Positions 47,340-59,920 are shown, counted from the stretch's first letter. The stretch: 64,000 nt of DNA from Ophiocordyceps camponoti-saundersi (nom. inval.) (GCA_003339415.1 PDHQ01000105.1:1-64000); one strand, 5' to 3'. Notes: generated from the letters alone by a model not told the origin. Numbers and translations are program-made.

Positions 47340-49060
47340 ATTATATTTATAAAAAGCTTAATACGTTCCTTTAGCTAAACTATTCGTCCTATAAACTAAG
47401 GGGGCTATTTATACTTAAAGGTTCGCGCGAGCTTAGGAGTTACCGCCGAGAAAGGGAGATTAGGCGATATAGGCCCTATCGTTACTTTACTATAAAATAT
47501 TACTATAGTAATAAACTTATTATTTTATTCGCTAAAAAATAGCCCTTCTAGTTTAAATTTTACTTTCTTACTAAGCTTATAGTCTAAGTTTACTAAATTT
47601 ATAATATATTTTAGTTATAATAATAGTACGCTAAGTATAGCTTAGTTATTAAATAAATAGTTAGTTTAAAGGAAAAAGAGGGTATATATAGGAAAAAAGG
47701 AAAAACGCGTCGCCTTATTTTATTATTATTCGCTACCTTAGTTTTTAAGCTTACTACTTTATACTTAGGGCTTCTTCTTAATTAGGAAGGAATAGTTATT
47801 AGCTTACTATTTATATCGCCCTTATCCTCTCCCTCTCTTTTTTTTCTTTTTTTACCTACTTAACTTAGATACGTTAATAGTAATAAGAATCTTTAATCGC
47901 GATAGCGCTTAAGTTAATAAAAAAGGAGATAATTAAAAAGAAAAAGAAATATCTCCCTAACGTTTATAACCTTATTTTACGTAAGTTAGATACTAAAAAT
48001 ATAAGCGTCTTATTAAGCCTAGGCTAGTAAGGCTATATAGCGCTAAAAACTCTTCCTTACCTTAAATATATATACGTAAGTATTTTAATTAAATAGTTCT
48101 AGATATTAAGATTAATTTTCTCTACTTAGATTTACGCCTACCTTAAGATTTAATATAAGGGAGGCGTTAACGTTAGGTATTTTAGTATTCTTATATTTAT
48201 TAAGATAGCTTTCCGCGAGAAAGTTCCTTAAGAAGCCCCGGCTTTTATTAAGATAGAAATAAATATTACGTCTCCTCTTAAGTTTTTTCTTTATTATTTT
48301 ATTAAGGCTAGAGAGAGAGAGTATTAGGAGAAAACGCTAAGGGAACCCCGAGTTACTTATATCCTAACTAAGATCGCGTACTTAGAGGGCTCTTTTTTTA
48401 ACTATTTAATCTAAGAGAAATACCTTAAATATTATAAAGCTTTTCTTATCTTAATTTTTAGTTAACGTAACCTAAGGTTATATACTTATTACTTACGATT
48501 ATAAACGATAACTATTACTTACTATAGAGAATATATATTAACGCTATTTTATAAATATATTTTAATATATAGCTAAGGGGGTTATAATTATTTTAATTAT
48601 ATTTAGAATAGGACTAAGGCGGCTACTTATAATTAGTATTAGTACTCTAAGTACGCTTATAAGGTAGAGATTAGTAAGGCTTTATAGATAGTAGGTTACT
48701 TTATTAATAGCTAGGATATTTTTACTAACTTTATCGTATATAAGGACTATTTAAATCCTTAAGTTACGCCTTGCTTAATTAAAGATATATTAAATCCGTT
48801 CCTAGACGATAATCTAAAGCTTAAAGAGGGCAATAAGTAGCCTAATATTAAGGAGCGGGCTTAAAAGGTTTTAGAATTAAAGTAAAGTAATTTATTATAA
48901 GTATAAGGGTTTAGTAGAGAAGTTAAAATAAAGAAAAGTTATCGTACCTTTGTTTAAGTATATTATCTAAACTAAAATACCTTTCCCTTCCTCTTTATAA
49001 ATATTAAGTAAGAAAGGTTATAAGTATTTAAAGCTTATATAATAACTATAAGATAGCTTT
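47340..49060 (+). pseudogene. Decayed unidentified gene, rightward
   Basis: One plus-strand frame can be followed with TAA/TAG interruptions, with local frame uncertainty between about 47,700 and 48,150. Readable pieces are GSRELRSYRREREIRRYRPY near 47,425, VRYFSILIFIKIAFREKV near 48,175, EAPAFIKIEINITSPLKFFL, TYILTKIAYLEGSFFNYLI near 48,360, KYAYKVEISKAL near 48,650, and DIFTNFIVYKDYLNP then LIKDILNPFLDDNLKLKEG near 48,720-48,830. The protein probably exceeded 500 residues. I do not recognise it. The frame runs almost into arm B, so the gene may have ended there. Confidence 0.65.
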
Positions 49061-49066
49061 AATATA

Positions 49067-50920
49067 CTAATAATATTTATACGCTAGTATACCTAATATA
49101 TAGCCTAGAACTATCCTATATATATTCTAAAAGTAGGAAAAACCGGAGAACTCGGAGTAAAACCCTCCCCTTAAGTATTACCTCGGTTTAGGGCCGGACT
49201 AGGTCCGCACCCGGCACTCTATACCTTAGATAAGTTTAGTAATAATAAGTAATTAGGAAGCCGATATTTCCTCCGGAGCGGAGTCCGCGGTAGTAAGAGT
49301 ACGCGTAAGCCGGGTCTAGTACGGAGTCCGTATAGCTACTTATCTTCCTAAGCGTCGTTATTACTATAAATTAAATCTCCGCGCTTAATTATAATATCCT
49401 AAATAATCTATTTAATTAAGGCTTTATTAATATAACTAAGGAATATATAGAGGTTTTACTAGCCCATAACGGACCCCGTAATAGCTAGTCCCGAAAGGCG
49501 GCCTAACTATTATAGCGGAGCCGCGGATAAGTTCGGAGAGGGGGTTAGAGGTAGAGCTATTATATTCGCTTTCTAGTATTTCCGCCCTAGCTACTATTAG
49601 ACTCCGGTCGGCGCTAGAAGGGGAGGAGGGGCGGTATATACGGAGTTCTAATTTATAAATCTCCGAGGTTAGGAAATATAAATATCCTTCGCCTAGTCCT
49701 ACGCTACTCTTATCTTAGGGTAGAGTTAACTTTACCCGGGGTAAGTCCCCCGATAAAAAGGGTAATAGTGCGGTCTTTTTCTATAAGCTATAAAATAAGC
49801 TAACTCGCCCTCCGTATACGGAGAGGTAAAGTACTAGCTATATTATAGCTTCGCTATATAGTATTTAGCGATATATCTAAGCTAGTAATACTTAAAATAT
49901 TATTAAGGTTAGACCTTTAGCGTATAAGGTTCCGCGTTAAAAATCTTCGCTTATATTATTATACTTTTATTATAGATTTAGTTTATATCCGCTACGCTAT
50001 TAATAGTAACTATAAGGGAACTCCGCTAAGTTTTTAAATAATATCTTTTCGCGTATAGTTATATTACTAAGACCTTATTCGAAAACTCGATCTTTTTCTA
50101 AAAGGCCTCTTTATTACCCCGCTATAAGGCCCGCGCCGGCACCCCTTTTACGATAAGAGTATAACCTCCGCTAGTTAAGCGTGCCTCTTCTCTAAAGGCG
50201 GCATAAAGCTACCTTAAATTAGACTAAAGCTTATAAATAATATTTTAGAAAACTATTATAATATTACCGCTAAGTAGTTTTTTTATTATAAAAGCTTAGC
50301 TTTACCCGTAAAGTCCGCGGTTAATATTTATTATAGTTACCTTAAGGCCTTAAACTTAGAGTAGCGTAACGATAAAATTAAAGCGAATTATAAGCTAACG
50401 CTTATATTACCTAGGAACTTATTTCTTAATAGTTTTCTTTAGCGTTCTAGCTATAATTATAGCTTATATCGGAGGAGTTCCGCTCCCTCTGGAGCCGTAG
50501 AAAAAAGAGGAAACCGCGGCCGTAACGGCTAAGGAAATACTATTAATTGACGGAGTCGGAGTAAGGGGGGCGCCTCCCCGGACCCTCTCGGACTCCGCTA
50601 CTTATTTAATAATTATTTATATAAAGACTAAGGCGTCCCCCGAAATAATCTTACTAATATTTACCTTAGCTTCTAATAAGGTAAAAGGTATAGTAAACTT
50701 TTAGGTCCGAGTTTACTACGATTTAGAGTAAAGCTATATTCCGGGTAAAAGATTTTCGCGGTTACGATTAACTTATATAGCGTCGCCCTCCCCCTCGGAG
50801 TCGCTCCGGGCGCGGCTCGAGGCTATCGCTACGGGGTAACGGAAGGAGCGGAGTCCGCTTATAATATAAGAATAAGGGTTCCGTATCCGCGTTACTATAA
50901 GCGCGGAGTTCGTAAAATAT
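49067..50920 (-). repeat. Inverted-repeat arm B (1.85 kb) with decayed gene
   Basis: This is the reverse complement of arm A over almost identical length (1,854 against 1,851 bp). On the minus strand the frame reads REKILFKNLAEFPYSYY, SVYGGRVSLFYSL, LLPFLSGDLPRVKLTLP, GEGYLYFLTSEIYKLELRIY, SLIVARAEILESEYNSSTSN, then RPPFGTSYYGVRYGLVKPLY. It keeps some residues that arm A lost, so together the arms allow reconstruction by alignment. A TTGACGG near 50,545 is a rare TG outside GC context. The genes in arms A and B point towards each other. Confidence 0.8.
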
Positions 50921-51489
50921 ATTATTTAGTAAGTTAGTATTTTAATAGCTTTAATATAAAGGGCTTTCTTTACTTTAATAATCTAAGGGAGCTAAACTTT
51001 AAGGGTAGTTTTTTTAGCTTAGTTTAAGTATTAAGGAGACTATCCCTAATAACTACTTTATTAGTTTAGTTACTAGGAGATATATAACTCCTTAAAACTA
51101 TTTAATTAAGGGTTCTAATACTTAAAACCTAATTCTTATTTATTTCGGCGTTAAATTCCTCCTTAGCTAGGAGGGTAGTAGTTTTAATAAAAGGGGGTAC
51201 TTTCCCTTATAGAAGCTAGTTATCTAAGTTAAAAGACTACTATCTATCTTCCGCTTAATAGAACTTTTTAAGATAATCTTTAGAAACTATTCTTTTAAAG
51301 TTAATCCTATTTAGTATTTTTAAAAGCACGGAATTATATTAGTATACTATTAGCTTACTAGTGTATATAATTATAAAAATAAAGGATTCGAATTTATTAT
51401 TTACTTTATCTTATACTTACGGTATATTAGCTTAAGAAACTAAAATCTAGATAACGCTAGCTATTATACTTTCGTTAATATCCCTTTTT
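50921..51489. other. Moderately AT-rich spacer, no gene recognised
   Basis: No readable frame. It occupies the place corresponding to 41,461-42,120 beside arm A, but I could not align the two intervals. Confidence 0.4.
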
Positions 51490-51965
51490 TCAAGTTTTAT
51501 AATAGTCTATTTTAAGGTAGCTAATAAACTTAATAAACTAGAATAAGTTTAAGAACGATTTCTTAGTATATCCCGTCTCTTATAGCGTAATTAGCTAAAT
51601 AAACGATAAACCTAAAGACGAATTTACTAATAGTATCTTAGTTAATAGCTGCTATATTTCTTCTATAGCTAGTAATATTCTCTCTTAGCTATTAGAAAGA
51701 GATTAATTAGCTACTATTATCTTCGGCTAATAAGAATTCTACTTACTTTAACTTTATATATTTTTTATATCCTTAGCTTAGTTTATAATAACTCTCTATT
51801 ACTTCTTCTATAAGAGAAATCTTAAATTATCCTTTAATTCCTTTATAAGGGTTTTATAGTTATGCTTATATTTCTTCGTAAGCTTAATTATAAACTTATT
51901 ACTTAGATAGCTTTAAAGTAGCTCCTTATATATTATAATATTTTTAGGAGTTCCTATATTTAAAT
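51490..51965 (+). repeat. Repeat R5, copy 2
   Basis: It carries both R5 parts nearly contiguously, in the same orientation as copy 1. Although arms A and B are inverted, R5 follows each arm in the same direction, so R5 is not part of a simple palindromic duplication. Confidence 0.75.
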
Positions 51966-51971
51966 ACGATC

Positions 51972-52420
51972 TGTAAAAAAGGCGATTTTCTATATAAAAA
52001 TAAAAGAAATAAGAAAAAAAAAGAGAGAACTATTTAATAAAGTATTTAAAACTTTAAAAATAAAGTTTTAATTAGCAATTTATTATATAAAAGTATAATA
52101 TTTAAAAAAAAAGCTATAATTCTATTTAATAGAGTTTTATTATAACTCCTCTCTAAGATATAACTTACGATTAATAACTTTTTTAATAGCTATTAAGATA
52201 AAGTTAAGGGCTAATTCTTCGTTAATTCCTTCCTCTCTCTTAGCTTAAGGGAAACTAATCTACGCTTTATACTTAGTTATAATCCTTATCCTCTCTTAAC
52301 TGCTTTTTATATCCTAATACTTAGATCTCTCGGAATAAAAAAAAAAGTTAAGAGACTATTTAATTAAATTTTATATAAGCCTCTAATAGCTCCCTACGTA
52401 AAGCTAATACGGTTTCCCCT
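51972..52420 (+). repeat. R2 copy 5, 5'-truncated
   Basis: It begins inside R2 at TTTTCTATATAAAAATAA, directly after R5, and runs to AACTATTTAATTAAA-like sequence. It lacks both G-run segments. Confidence 0.75.
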
Positions 52421-52424
52421 TTAG

Positions 52425-53250
52425 GGATCTCTACTACTATTATTATAAAATACTTAATAACTCCTTAACTATAGTCTATTAGTTTACTATTAATATAATC
52501 TTTAAAGGTATCTTTTATAATCTATACTTACGCACTCTTATACTTATTATTTCTTCTTAATATCGCTATCTCTTTTCTTTAGTATACCTTATATACGCTC
52601 GCCTTACTACTTATCTTTCTTTTTATTCTATTATAAATTTATAAGTTATATTCTAATCTTTCTTACTTATAATATAACTTATAGTTTTCCCTAATTATAA
52701 TATAACTTATAATCTTCTTTACTTATAATATTACTAATTCTCTCTTTAATTACTATATATATATATATAAAAGCTAGTTATAAACTTATATTCTAACTAA
52801 ATAAAACTTTATATAGTAATCTTAATACTTTATACTACTTTTACCTTATTATATATTCCCTTTTACTTTTATTTTCCTTCTAGTATATTCCTTCGTTCTC
52901 CTTTTTATATTTCGCCTCTCTATTATTATCCTCGTATTATAATTATAATCTTAATAATAAATAATATTTATTTTTATTACCCTAATATAATTTTACGTAT
53001 AGACCCTAATATACTTTCTTATAAAATATCTTACTATAATAAATACCTATATATATATATAATATTACCCCGTAACTTATATATACTTACTACTTAATAT
53101 ATCCTTTATTCTTATACCTCCCCTTATTATAAAAATATTAAAAGACTAACGCTAATTTATTTTTCTTTCGCCTAAATAACGCTTTATATTAAGTAAGCTA
53201 TTATACTTACCTATAATATTACGAAAAGCCTAATAGGTTTATAAAGTAAA
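52425..53250. other. AT-rich stretch with short ATAACTTATA repeats
   Basis: The word TAATATAACTTATA recurs three to four times between 52,640 and 52,740 at 30-45 bp spacing. A TA microsatellite is at about 52,755-52,772. No gene was seen. Confidence 0.5.
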
Positions 53251-53425
53251 GAATATAATATTAAGAAATTTCTATACTAAAAGGGTAAAGTAATAGCAGA
53301 TAAATCGAGAAGAATTAAAAGATTCCTAGAAAAAGAAAACGAAAGCTTATACTTAGATTACCCGTATAAAAAAGCTTACTATTAAAGCTATAGAAATCGA
53401 TAAGAGGAAGAAAACTAGCTTACCC
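53250..53425 (+). pseudogene. Short decayed coding stretch
   Basis: A plus-strand frame reads NIKKFLY, stop, KGKVIADKSRRIKRFLEK, ENESLYLDYPYKKAYY, stop, with TAA at likely Q positions. It is strongly basic and about 55 codons long. The family is unknown, and the stretch could be chance in this composition, although the charged residues and few stops argue for a real remnant. Confidence 0.35.
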
Positions 53426-53889
53426 CTTAGGGATTTAAGTCCTAACTAAGACTTAATTATTACGGCGTTTACGTAACGTTTTATAATCTTAGTCGCTTAT
53501 AATAAGTAACTAAATATTAATAAAATATCTACTAATAAACTATAAAAAGAATATATTAATAATAAAAATATTAACGATAAAAATATTAATAGTTAATATA
53601 TTAATAATTAATATAATATTTTTATATAAATAATAATAATTATTACTTCTAAGTAATAGTATAAAATTCTTTTATTACTAGCTTAAAAGCTATATATTTT
53701 AATAATAGTTATAAATATACTTTAGCTACGAAATAAAAACTATATAGTTAAGTTTACTTTATAATAAATACTTACGATATCTATATACTCCTTTACGTAA
53801 CCGTTATCTTTAACTTATATATATTAAGATATATAGCTATATTATATATAGTAATAAGCTTTATTAGTATCCTCTATTATAAAAGCGAT

Positions 53890-54320
53890 AATATATTTAT
53901 TTTCTATATAAAGATAGGAAGGGGAGAGATAAAGGTATAAGAACTATCTAATCGAACTTTTAAAACTTTATAATAATAATTAACTTACTTACTTACTATA
54001 TAAAAGTTTAAGGTTTAAAGTAAATCTCTAATTCCGTTTAGTAAAGTTTTACTTATAAGCTCTCTTTTATACTTAACTTATAATATACGACTTTTAGGAA
54101 TATTATAAAGATAAGCTTTAAAGCTAATAACTAGCTTAATTTTTCCTTTCTTAAAAGAAACTAAATAGTATTATATACTTTATAATAACCGCTATCTTAT
54201 CTTAGGCGCCTTTTATTACCCTTATCTATATAAGGTATTAGGAGATAAAAAAATACTAATAACTATTTAATCTATTTTAGCGTAAGCTTTTATTAGTATT
54301 TTATATTTATATAGCGCCTG
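53890..54320 (+). repeat. R2 copy 6, 5'-truncated
   Basis: It begins at TTTTCTATATAAAGATAGG, the same internal point as copy 5, and runs through AATTCCGTTTAGTAAAGTTT and AAAAGAAACTAAATA. Two copies starting at the same TATA-like position suggest a functional or mechanistic breakpoint. Confidence 0.7.
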
Positions 54321-54624
54321 CTTTCCTTAAGTATTATTATTACTACTATTAAACTGCTCTTTACTAGATAACTTCTACCTCGCAAAATCGACTATAGCTA
54401 GAGCCTTACTCTTATCTCTAAAAACTACCGTTATCTAAGAACTCCCCCCCCCTTATATAACTCTACGCTTACTCCCTATATATTTTTCCTTTATTAACGC
54501 GCTTACTCCTTTTCTCCTTTATAATAAATTAAACTTTAGTATATATATATATATATATATATTAGCTTATAATAACTAACTTAAGATAATATTATAGTAA
54601 TTCCGGAATCCGATACTATAATTT

Positions 54625-55245
54625 AGCGCGGGAAGAAGGATACCCTTAGTAAGTATAATAGATACCTTAAGGGCGTAACTTCTTATTTAACTATAGCTTT
54701 TAGATAATATAAGGGGTAATCTCTAGCTTTTTAAGGATAAGTTAGATAGTAATTCTCTATAGAGAAAGCGATAAGAAGTTAGATTTTTATATAAAGATAA
54801 GAGGAATAAGGGAAAAGAAAGAAGGAACTATTTTACCGAAAATAGAAAATTATAAAAAAAGTATATAAATTAATAATTTATAATATTAAATTCTAGTATT
54901 TAAAATAAGGTTATAATTCCGTTTAGTAGAGTTTTATTATAAGTTCTTTTTAAAACTTAACTTATAATTTATAACTTTTAGAATAGCTATAAAGATAAAG
55001 TTAAGGACTAATTATTAGTTAATTCCTTCCTCCCTTAACGGAAACTAATCTATATTATATATTTAGTATTATAATAATTCCTATCCTATCTTAACCGCCT
55101 TTTATATTCCTATTATTATAAACTCTAAAAGGAAAAAAAGGGTTCCGGAACTATTTAATTTAACCGTTTCTATACTCTTCGTTCTACCCTAAGTAAGGCT
55201 AATATATATCTTTCTTTATCGTCTCTACTACCGCCGCTAAAGTAT
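54625..55245 (+). repeat. R2 copy 7
   Basis: This full-length copy starts TTTAGCGCGGGAAGAAGGAT, which may be close to the ancestral left end. It runs through AAGGGCGTAACTTCTTATT, TAGATAGTAATTCTC and GGAAACTAATCTA. A TA microsatellite lies 60 bp upstream (54,540-54,562). Confidence 0.8.
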
Positions 55246-55249
55246 CTAT

Positions 55250-56565
55250 TTATAATATATATATATATTTTTATATTTATACTTATAAAAAAAAATATTA
55301 AAAAAATTATATAAGGTTTTATAATATATATTTTAGTATTTTTAACGCCCTGCTATTAAAGATATAACTAGTACGGCTACTAGCACTATTTAGCATGACC
55401 CCCCCCTTATTCTATATAGATTATTATTTTAAGTTAAAATAAGTATAACCGCCCTCCTCTTTTAACGTAGTTATTATTTCTTTCTTAATCCGTTAGTTCC
55501 TTTACTATATTAAAATTATCTCTTTGCAGCCTTTTATATTTTTTTTCCTTATATATATATATAATAGAAAAAAGAAAAATTAGATAATTTAGTAAAAGAA
55601 TTAAATTATAGCTTTTAGAAAATAAGAGTATATAAGGATAACGTCGATAATAAGTTTAACCTGCCCTATACGTGCTAAATTAAACTCTAACTAAGCTTAC
55701 TAGCGCTCGCTTTTATAAGCTATTATAAATAAATAATACTTATCTCTACTTACTTCTCCTACCCTATACTCGCTAAACGCGTAATATATCCTTACTTTCT
55801 TTTTTTTAATATATATATTTAAATATACTTTTAATTCGTTATTCTTTCCTATATAAACTTTAATTATACTCCCGCTTAAGTATATAATCGCATTTTTTAA
55901 TAAATATTTCTAAAAATAAACCCCTTAAACTTTCTTACTTATAGTTTTATATACTTTACTAATATTAGCTATATACTATTATTAGGCCTATACTCCTTAT
56001 AATATCTAATATAAGCCGCTTACTTAGCTATATATAGTTACTTCTTATAAAACTTAATATACCTTCTCGTAAAGTAAAATTAAATATAAATAATATTTAG
56101 CGAAATAACTAGGAATTATAATTCGTCCTTATTATAATTTTATAATCCCCTTATATCTTTATTAGTATATCCCCTTATATATATATTTTATTATAATTTT
56201 ACTTATAAGTTTTTTTTTTCTTTATCCTTTCTCCTTATATATATATATACTCTTACGTGCCCGTATATAATATAAAAGACTTTATTCTATAATATAATCC
56301 TCCCCTATTATATATATTTAAAGCTTATAGCTAGACTTTTTAGCAATTAATAAGACTTATATTAAAAATATATTACTACTAATTAGACTTAGATCTTAGT
56401 ATAAACTAAACTATAACTATAGCTTCTCTTTTAGTAACTTTAACTACTACGAATATATTATAAGAATTATATATTATAATAATCTAACTATATTCGCAGA
56501 TCTTTTATCTTTAAGACTAATTAAACCCTTCCCTTTACTTAAAAGCTAATAAAACTTATAGTAAA
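55250..56565. other. AT-rich stretch, no gene recognised
   Basis: It contains TA microsatellites and a CATGACCCCCCCC word near 55,394, which has both CA and TG. No frame reads as protein and no repeat match was found. Confidence 0.5.
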
Positions 56566-56569
56566 AGAT

Positions 56570-56900
56570 TAACTATTTTACGGAATACCGCTTAAACTTT
56601 TTAACCTAGCGGTAAGGCCTCTTATAAACCTTTCTAGCTACTTACCTTAGTAAGATAGCTAAATACTAAAACTTAAGGGCGTTTAATAACTTTAGATATA
56701 TACTCCCTCCTAATTATATTACTCGGTTTTAAGAAAAGCTTAAAACTATTATAATTTCCCTTAATAGTCCCGAAAGCTTTATAAGTAGGACGGAATATAG
56801 GAGTATCTTTTACTATTAGTAATTAAGTTTAGGTTAATTATATTACTTCCTATACCTATACTTATTATAATATAGGAGCAGATACTCGTTTCCCTTATAG
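56570..56900 (+). pseudogene. Decayed coding stretch, plus strand
   Basis: The frame reads FTEYRLNFLT, then FLATYLSKIAKY, NLRAFNNFRYILPPNYITRF, KLKTIIISLNSPESFIS and RTEYRSIFYY, with TAA/TAG at likely Q positions. It is about 100 codons long. The family is not recognised. It may belong to the same ancestral element as the relic at 57,740, but the interval between them (to about 57,700) could not be read. Confidence 0.5.
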
Positions 56901-57739
56901 TCTTCGTTTCGCTAGAATACGTAGCAAAGCGCCTTACTCCTATACCTATTCCTATTTCCCCCGTCCCTCTTATTAATATCTAAGTCTATAAGGCGGGTTT
57001 AATATATAAATACTTAAATATTATATTAGTTATTTACCTTATCGTAAAATTACTTAGAATAATATTAATAGAAACTAAGAATTACTATCTTATCTTTATT
57101 AAGATTTCTACCTGCCCCCTAGCCTTTACTAGTATATACCCCTAACTATTTTACTAAGATTTCGCCTATTACGGTTTTTCTCTTTTCCCTACTTTTTTAT
57201 AGCTTAAAATCTTTATTTATAATACTAATATTATTATTTACTTAATATCTCCCTTCCGTAATAATATTTAGTAAATATAGCTATTATAATATTTATATTA
57301 TATTAATTAATTAAGTATTCCTATACCTTTTAAAAAATTCTTTATTAAATTTTCTAACTTTCTCCTTATAGCGCTTTCTTATCCTTATCGCTATTCTCTA
57401 AAAACGTATAACTGCGATAATAGCACGGTTTTATAAAACCTAACTATATCTAATAAGTTATTATTTTATTAACTTTTCTATTTCGTATATCTAAATATTA
57501 AAATAAAAGCTAAATATTATAAAAGAAACTTTAAAACTAATATTAAGCTTAAAGAGAATAATACTAAACTTAATATAAAGATAATAAATACTAAAGTTAA
57601 AAAATAATCTAAACTTATATTTATAAGCTATATTTTTTATTCTCCTTATCTCCTTTCTTTTTTATATTATATACTTACTAACTATAAGCTTTATTTAAAA
57701 ATTAGCCCTTTCCGCCTTTTAAAATAACTAATAACTAGT

Positions 57740-58530
57740 TAGGTTACCTCCGTAACGTTACGCTCCTAAGTATTAAGGTTAAAGATATTTTAACTATCTA
57801 TATTAAAAAATCGTTAAAAAATAAATTATCTCCTTCTTTTAATAAAAAGCCGGCGTTTAAAAAAGCTAAGCGAAATAGTTTACTTAAAAAAATAGTCTAA
57901 ATACTATTATTATAAAACTCTAAAGCTAGCCTTCCCTTTATTATACTAAATTCTATAACTATACGCTAATATATATTTTATAAGTAATAATAGCGGATAC
58001 TTATAGCGCGTAACTATTAAGTTTAGTAATAGTTACCTTATAGCTAGTAATATTTATAAAGTTAAAAAGTATAGCGTATTTATTATTATTAATAACTTAG
58101 CTAATATTAGCAGCTTATATTATAATAATTAAACGGCCGATAATTTAGTTAAAGATATAACTAAATTATATAAAGCGCGGGATATTATTAAATATAAAGT
58201 GCTTAATATTAACGCGTAAAAGCGGAAATTTAGCCTTAGCTTTAACTAATTATTTTTTAAGATAAAGATAGCGATATAGCTTATCTATACTTAAATAAGA
58301 ATAACGGAGGTACTGCTCTTATTAATAGCGATATAAATATAGATAACGTTATTTTAAAATTATAAAAAAGTAATAACTAAGCGATAGAGAATATAAGCGA
58401 TATAAAAAGAGAGTTAAATAACGCCGAACTTTAAATTAGCAGCGGCGGTCTCAGGGCGCTTAAGAAAATCTTATAAGTTACCTACCCGCTTTACTTATTT
58501 TACTCTAAACTTAGCTCCGATAAGGAGCTT
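57740..58530 (+). pseudogene. Decayed unidentified gene, plus strand
   Basis: The frame from 57,740 reads GYLRNVTLLSIKVKDILTIY, IKKSLKNKLSPSFNKKPAF and KKAKRNSLLKKIV, with no stop for about 50 codons. After a frame change come FSNSYLIASNIYKVKKYSVF, NNLANISSLYYNN, DNLVKDITKLYKARDIIKY and KRKFSLSFN. After another change come NGGTALINSDINIDNVILKL and SDIKRELNNAEL. The G-Y-L-x-R/N-V-T and asparagine-rich segments recall a retroelement protein (zinc-knuckle loss would look like this), but no cysteine motif is visible. I treat it as unidentified. Confidence 0.55.
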
Positions 58531-58945
58531 AGCTTTAGCGGTAAATAGCTAGTATAATAAAAAAAAAGAAGAAGGCTTCGGTTAAGGTTTATAGAATAAT
58601 TACGCTTAACGCGCACGCTTTATAAATAGTAAGTAATTATAAGCGGCTACTCCTTAGCTAAGCTTAGTTATTAGCGCTATCTATTATATATATATCTTTC
58701 CGGATATATATAAGCAAGCTACTTAAGGCGCGCGAGGTAGCGGGGCGTATAATTAAGACTATTAGCGTATAGGAAAAGAGTAAGAAGCTAAATATCTAAG
58801 TTACCTATCTTAACCTTATAGTTATATTTCTAGAGGCGGGCGCGATTAATAGGCAGGGTATTTTAAGCGCCTAATATATAAAGGTATCTTTATCTTAAAA
58901 CGTTTAAATAATACGCTCTTATAACTTTTAGATAATTCCCCTTTA
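58531..58945. other. CG-rich spacer after decayed gene
   Basis: GC-containing words such as GGCGCGCGAGGTAGCGGGGCG (split by CG sites) occur near 58,727-58,747. A plus-strand frame may continue from the relic on the left, but stops become dense. No separate gene is visible. Confidence 0.4.
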
Positions 58946-58949
58946 GCGA

Positions 58950-59920
58950 TTTTCTATATTATTATTTACTATTTATATTTCCTTTTTATACTCTCGCTTA
59001 CGTTACTTTATAACCTTTATAATATACTATACTTTATTCTAGGATATGCTTATTAGCTTTAGCTATCTTAATAAAGTTTGCTACGGTTTTGTTTAATAAT
59101 TTAAAAAACCCGCTCTTATTATAGGAATTCCTTATAATAATATAATTAGTATATTAGTTCCTAAACGCCCTATATATAATAATATAGTCGCAGAACGCCC
59201 GGGGCACCTTATTATTATAATAATAGCGGTATCGATTAACTACCTCCTATAACTAGCTATTATAATACCTTATATCTAATTATACTACCTAAAGAGGCGA
59301 GTAATATATATCTAATTTATATTATTTAGGTTATTAATAACTACTATAAGAGTTATATTTTTTTTCGGCGGCATAGCTATTACCTAGCTCTCCTAGTCCT
59401 ATTTTACCTTATTATTTCCCGCTTTTCCGAAACGAATTTCTCCTAGACTTACGTTTATTATATAGTATTTAAGTTTCTTAGTAGAATCTGCCGATATTAT
59501 TCCTAGCGTATAGTAAAGCTTTCTATTATATACGCTCTTTATAATTTACCTAAATAGGGATCTTAGAAAGTTTACCGCTATATAAGTCTTAGATAATAAT
59601 ATTTCGCAATCTCGATATAATAATAACCCTTGAAAAATTATAAAATACTTAAAAAGCGTGCGTAAGAGAAAAAACACTAAATATTACCTATTTCTAATAA
59701 TAAATAGAGTAAACTTAACGGAGAGAGGATTTTTTTCTACGCCGTATAACTAATTTTTATATTTTATATATATATAGCTTCGATTACTAAGTCGTTATAT
59801 ATTTATTCCCCTACTATATCTATAAGTTACGATCTCTTCTTTTTAAATACCTTTTTTATTATTTTACGAGTATTCTTATCTTTTACGCTTAATTTTATAT
59901 ACTATTTTTATAGCTATATT
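58950..59920 (-). pseudogene. R6 copy a: decayed unidentified gene
   Basis: On the minus strand, from about 59,880 downwards, the frame reads KIIKKVFKKKRS, IYNDLVIEAIYIYKI, VIRRRKKSSLR, VFSLTHAF near 59,650, LYSGKLSKIPI near 59,570, and continues to about 58,950. It shares positions and residues with copies b and c, so it is a real gene family of at least 300 residues with a basic N-terminal part. I do not recognise the family. All three copies are in the same orientation with a period of about 2 kb. Confidence 0.6.

Noticed and set aside
45580..49060. Starship captain or other tyrosine recombinase
   Set aside because: I looked for the R-H-R-Y type motifs and a recognisable recombinase layout in both relics and could not find them. 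Absence is weak evidence because of the decay, so I leave the genes unidentified.
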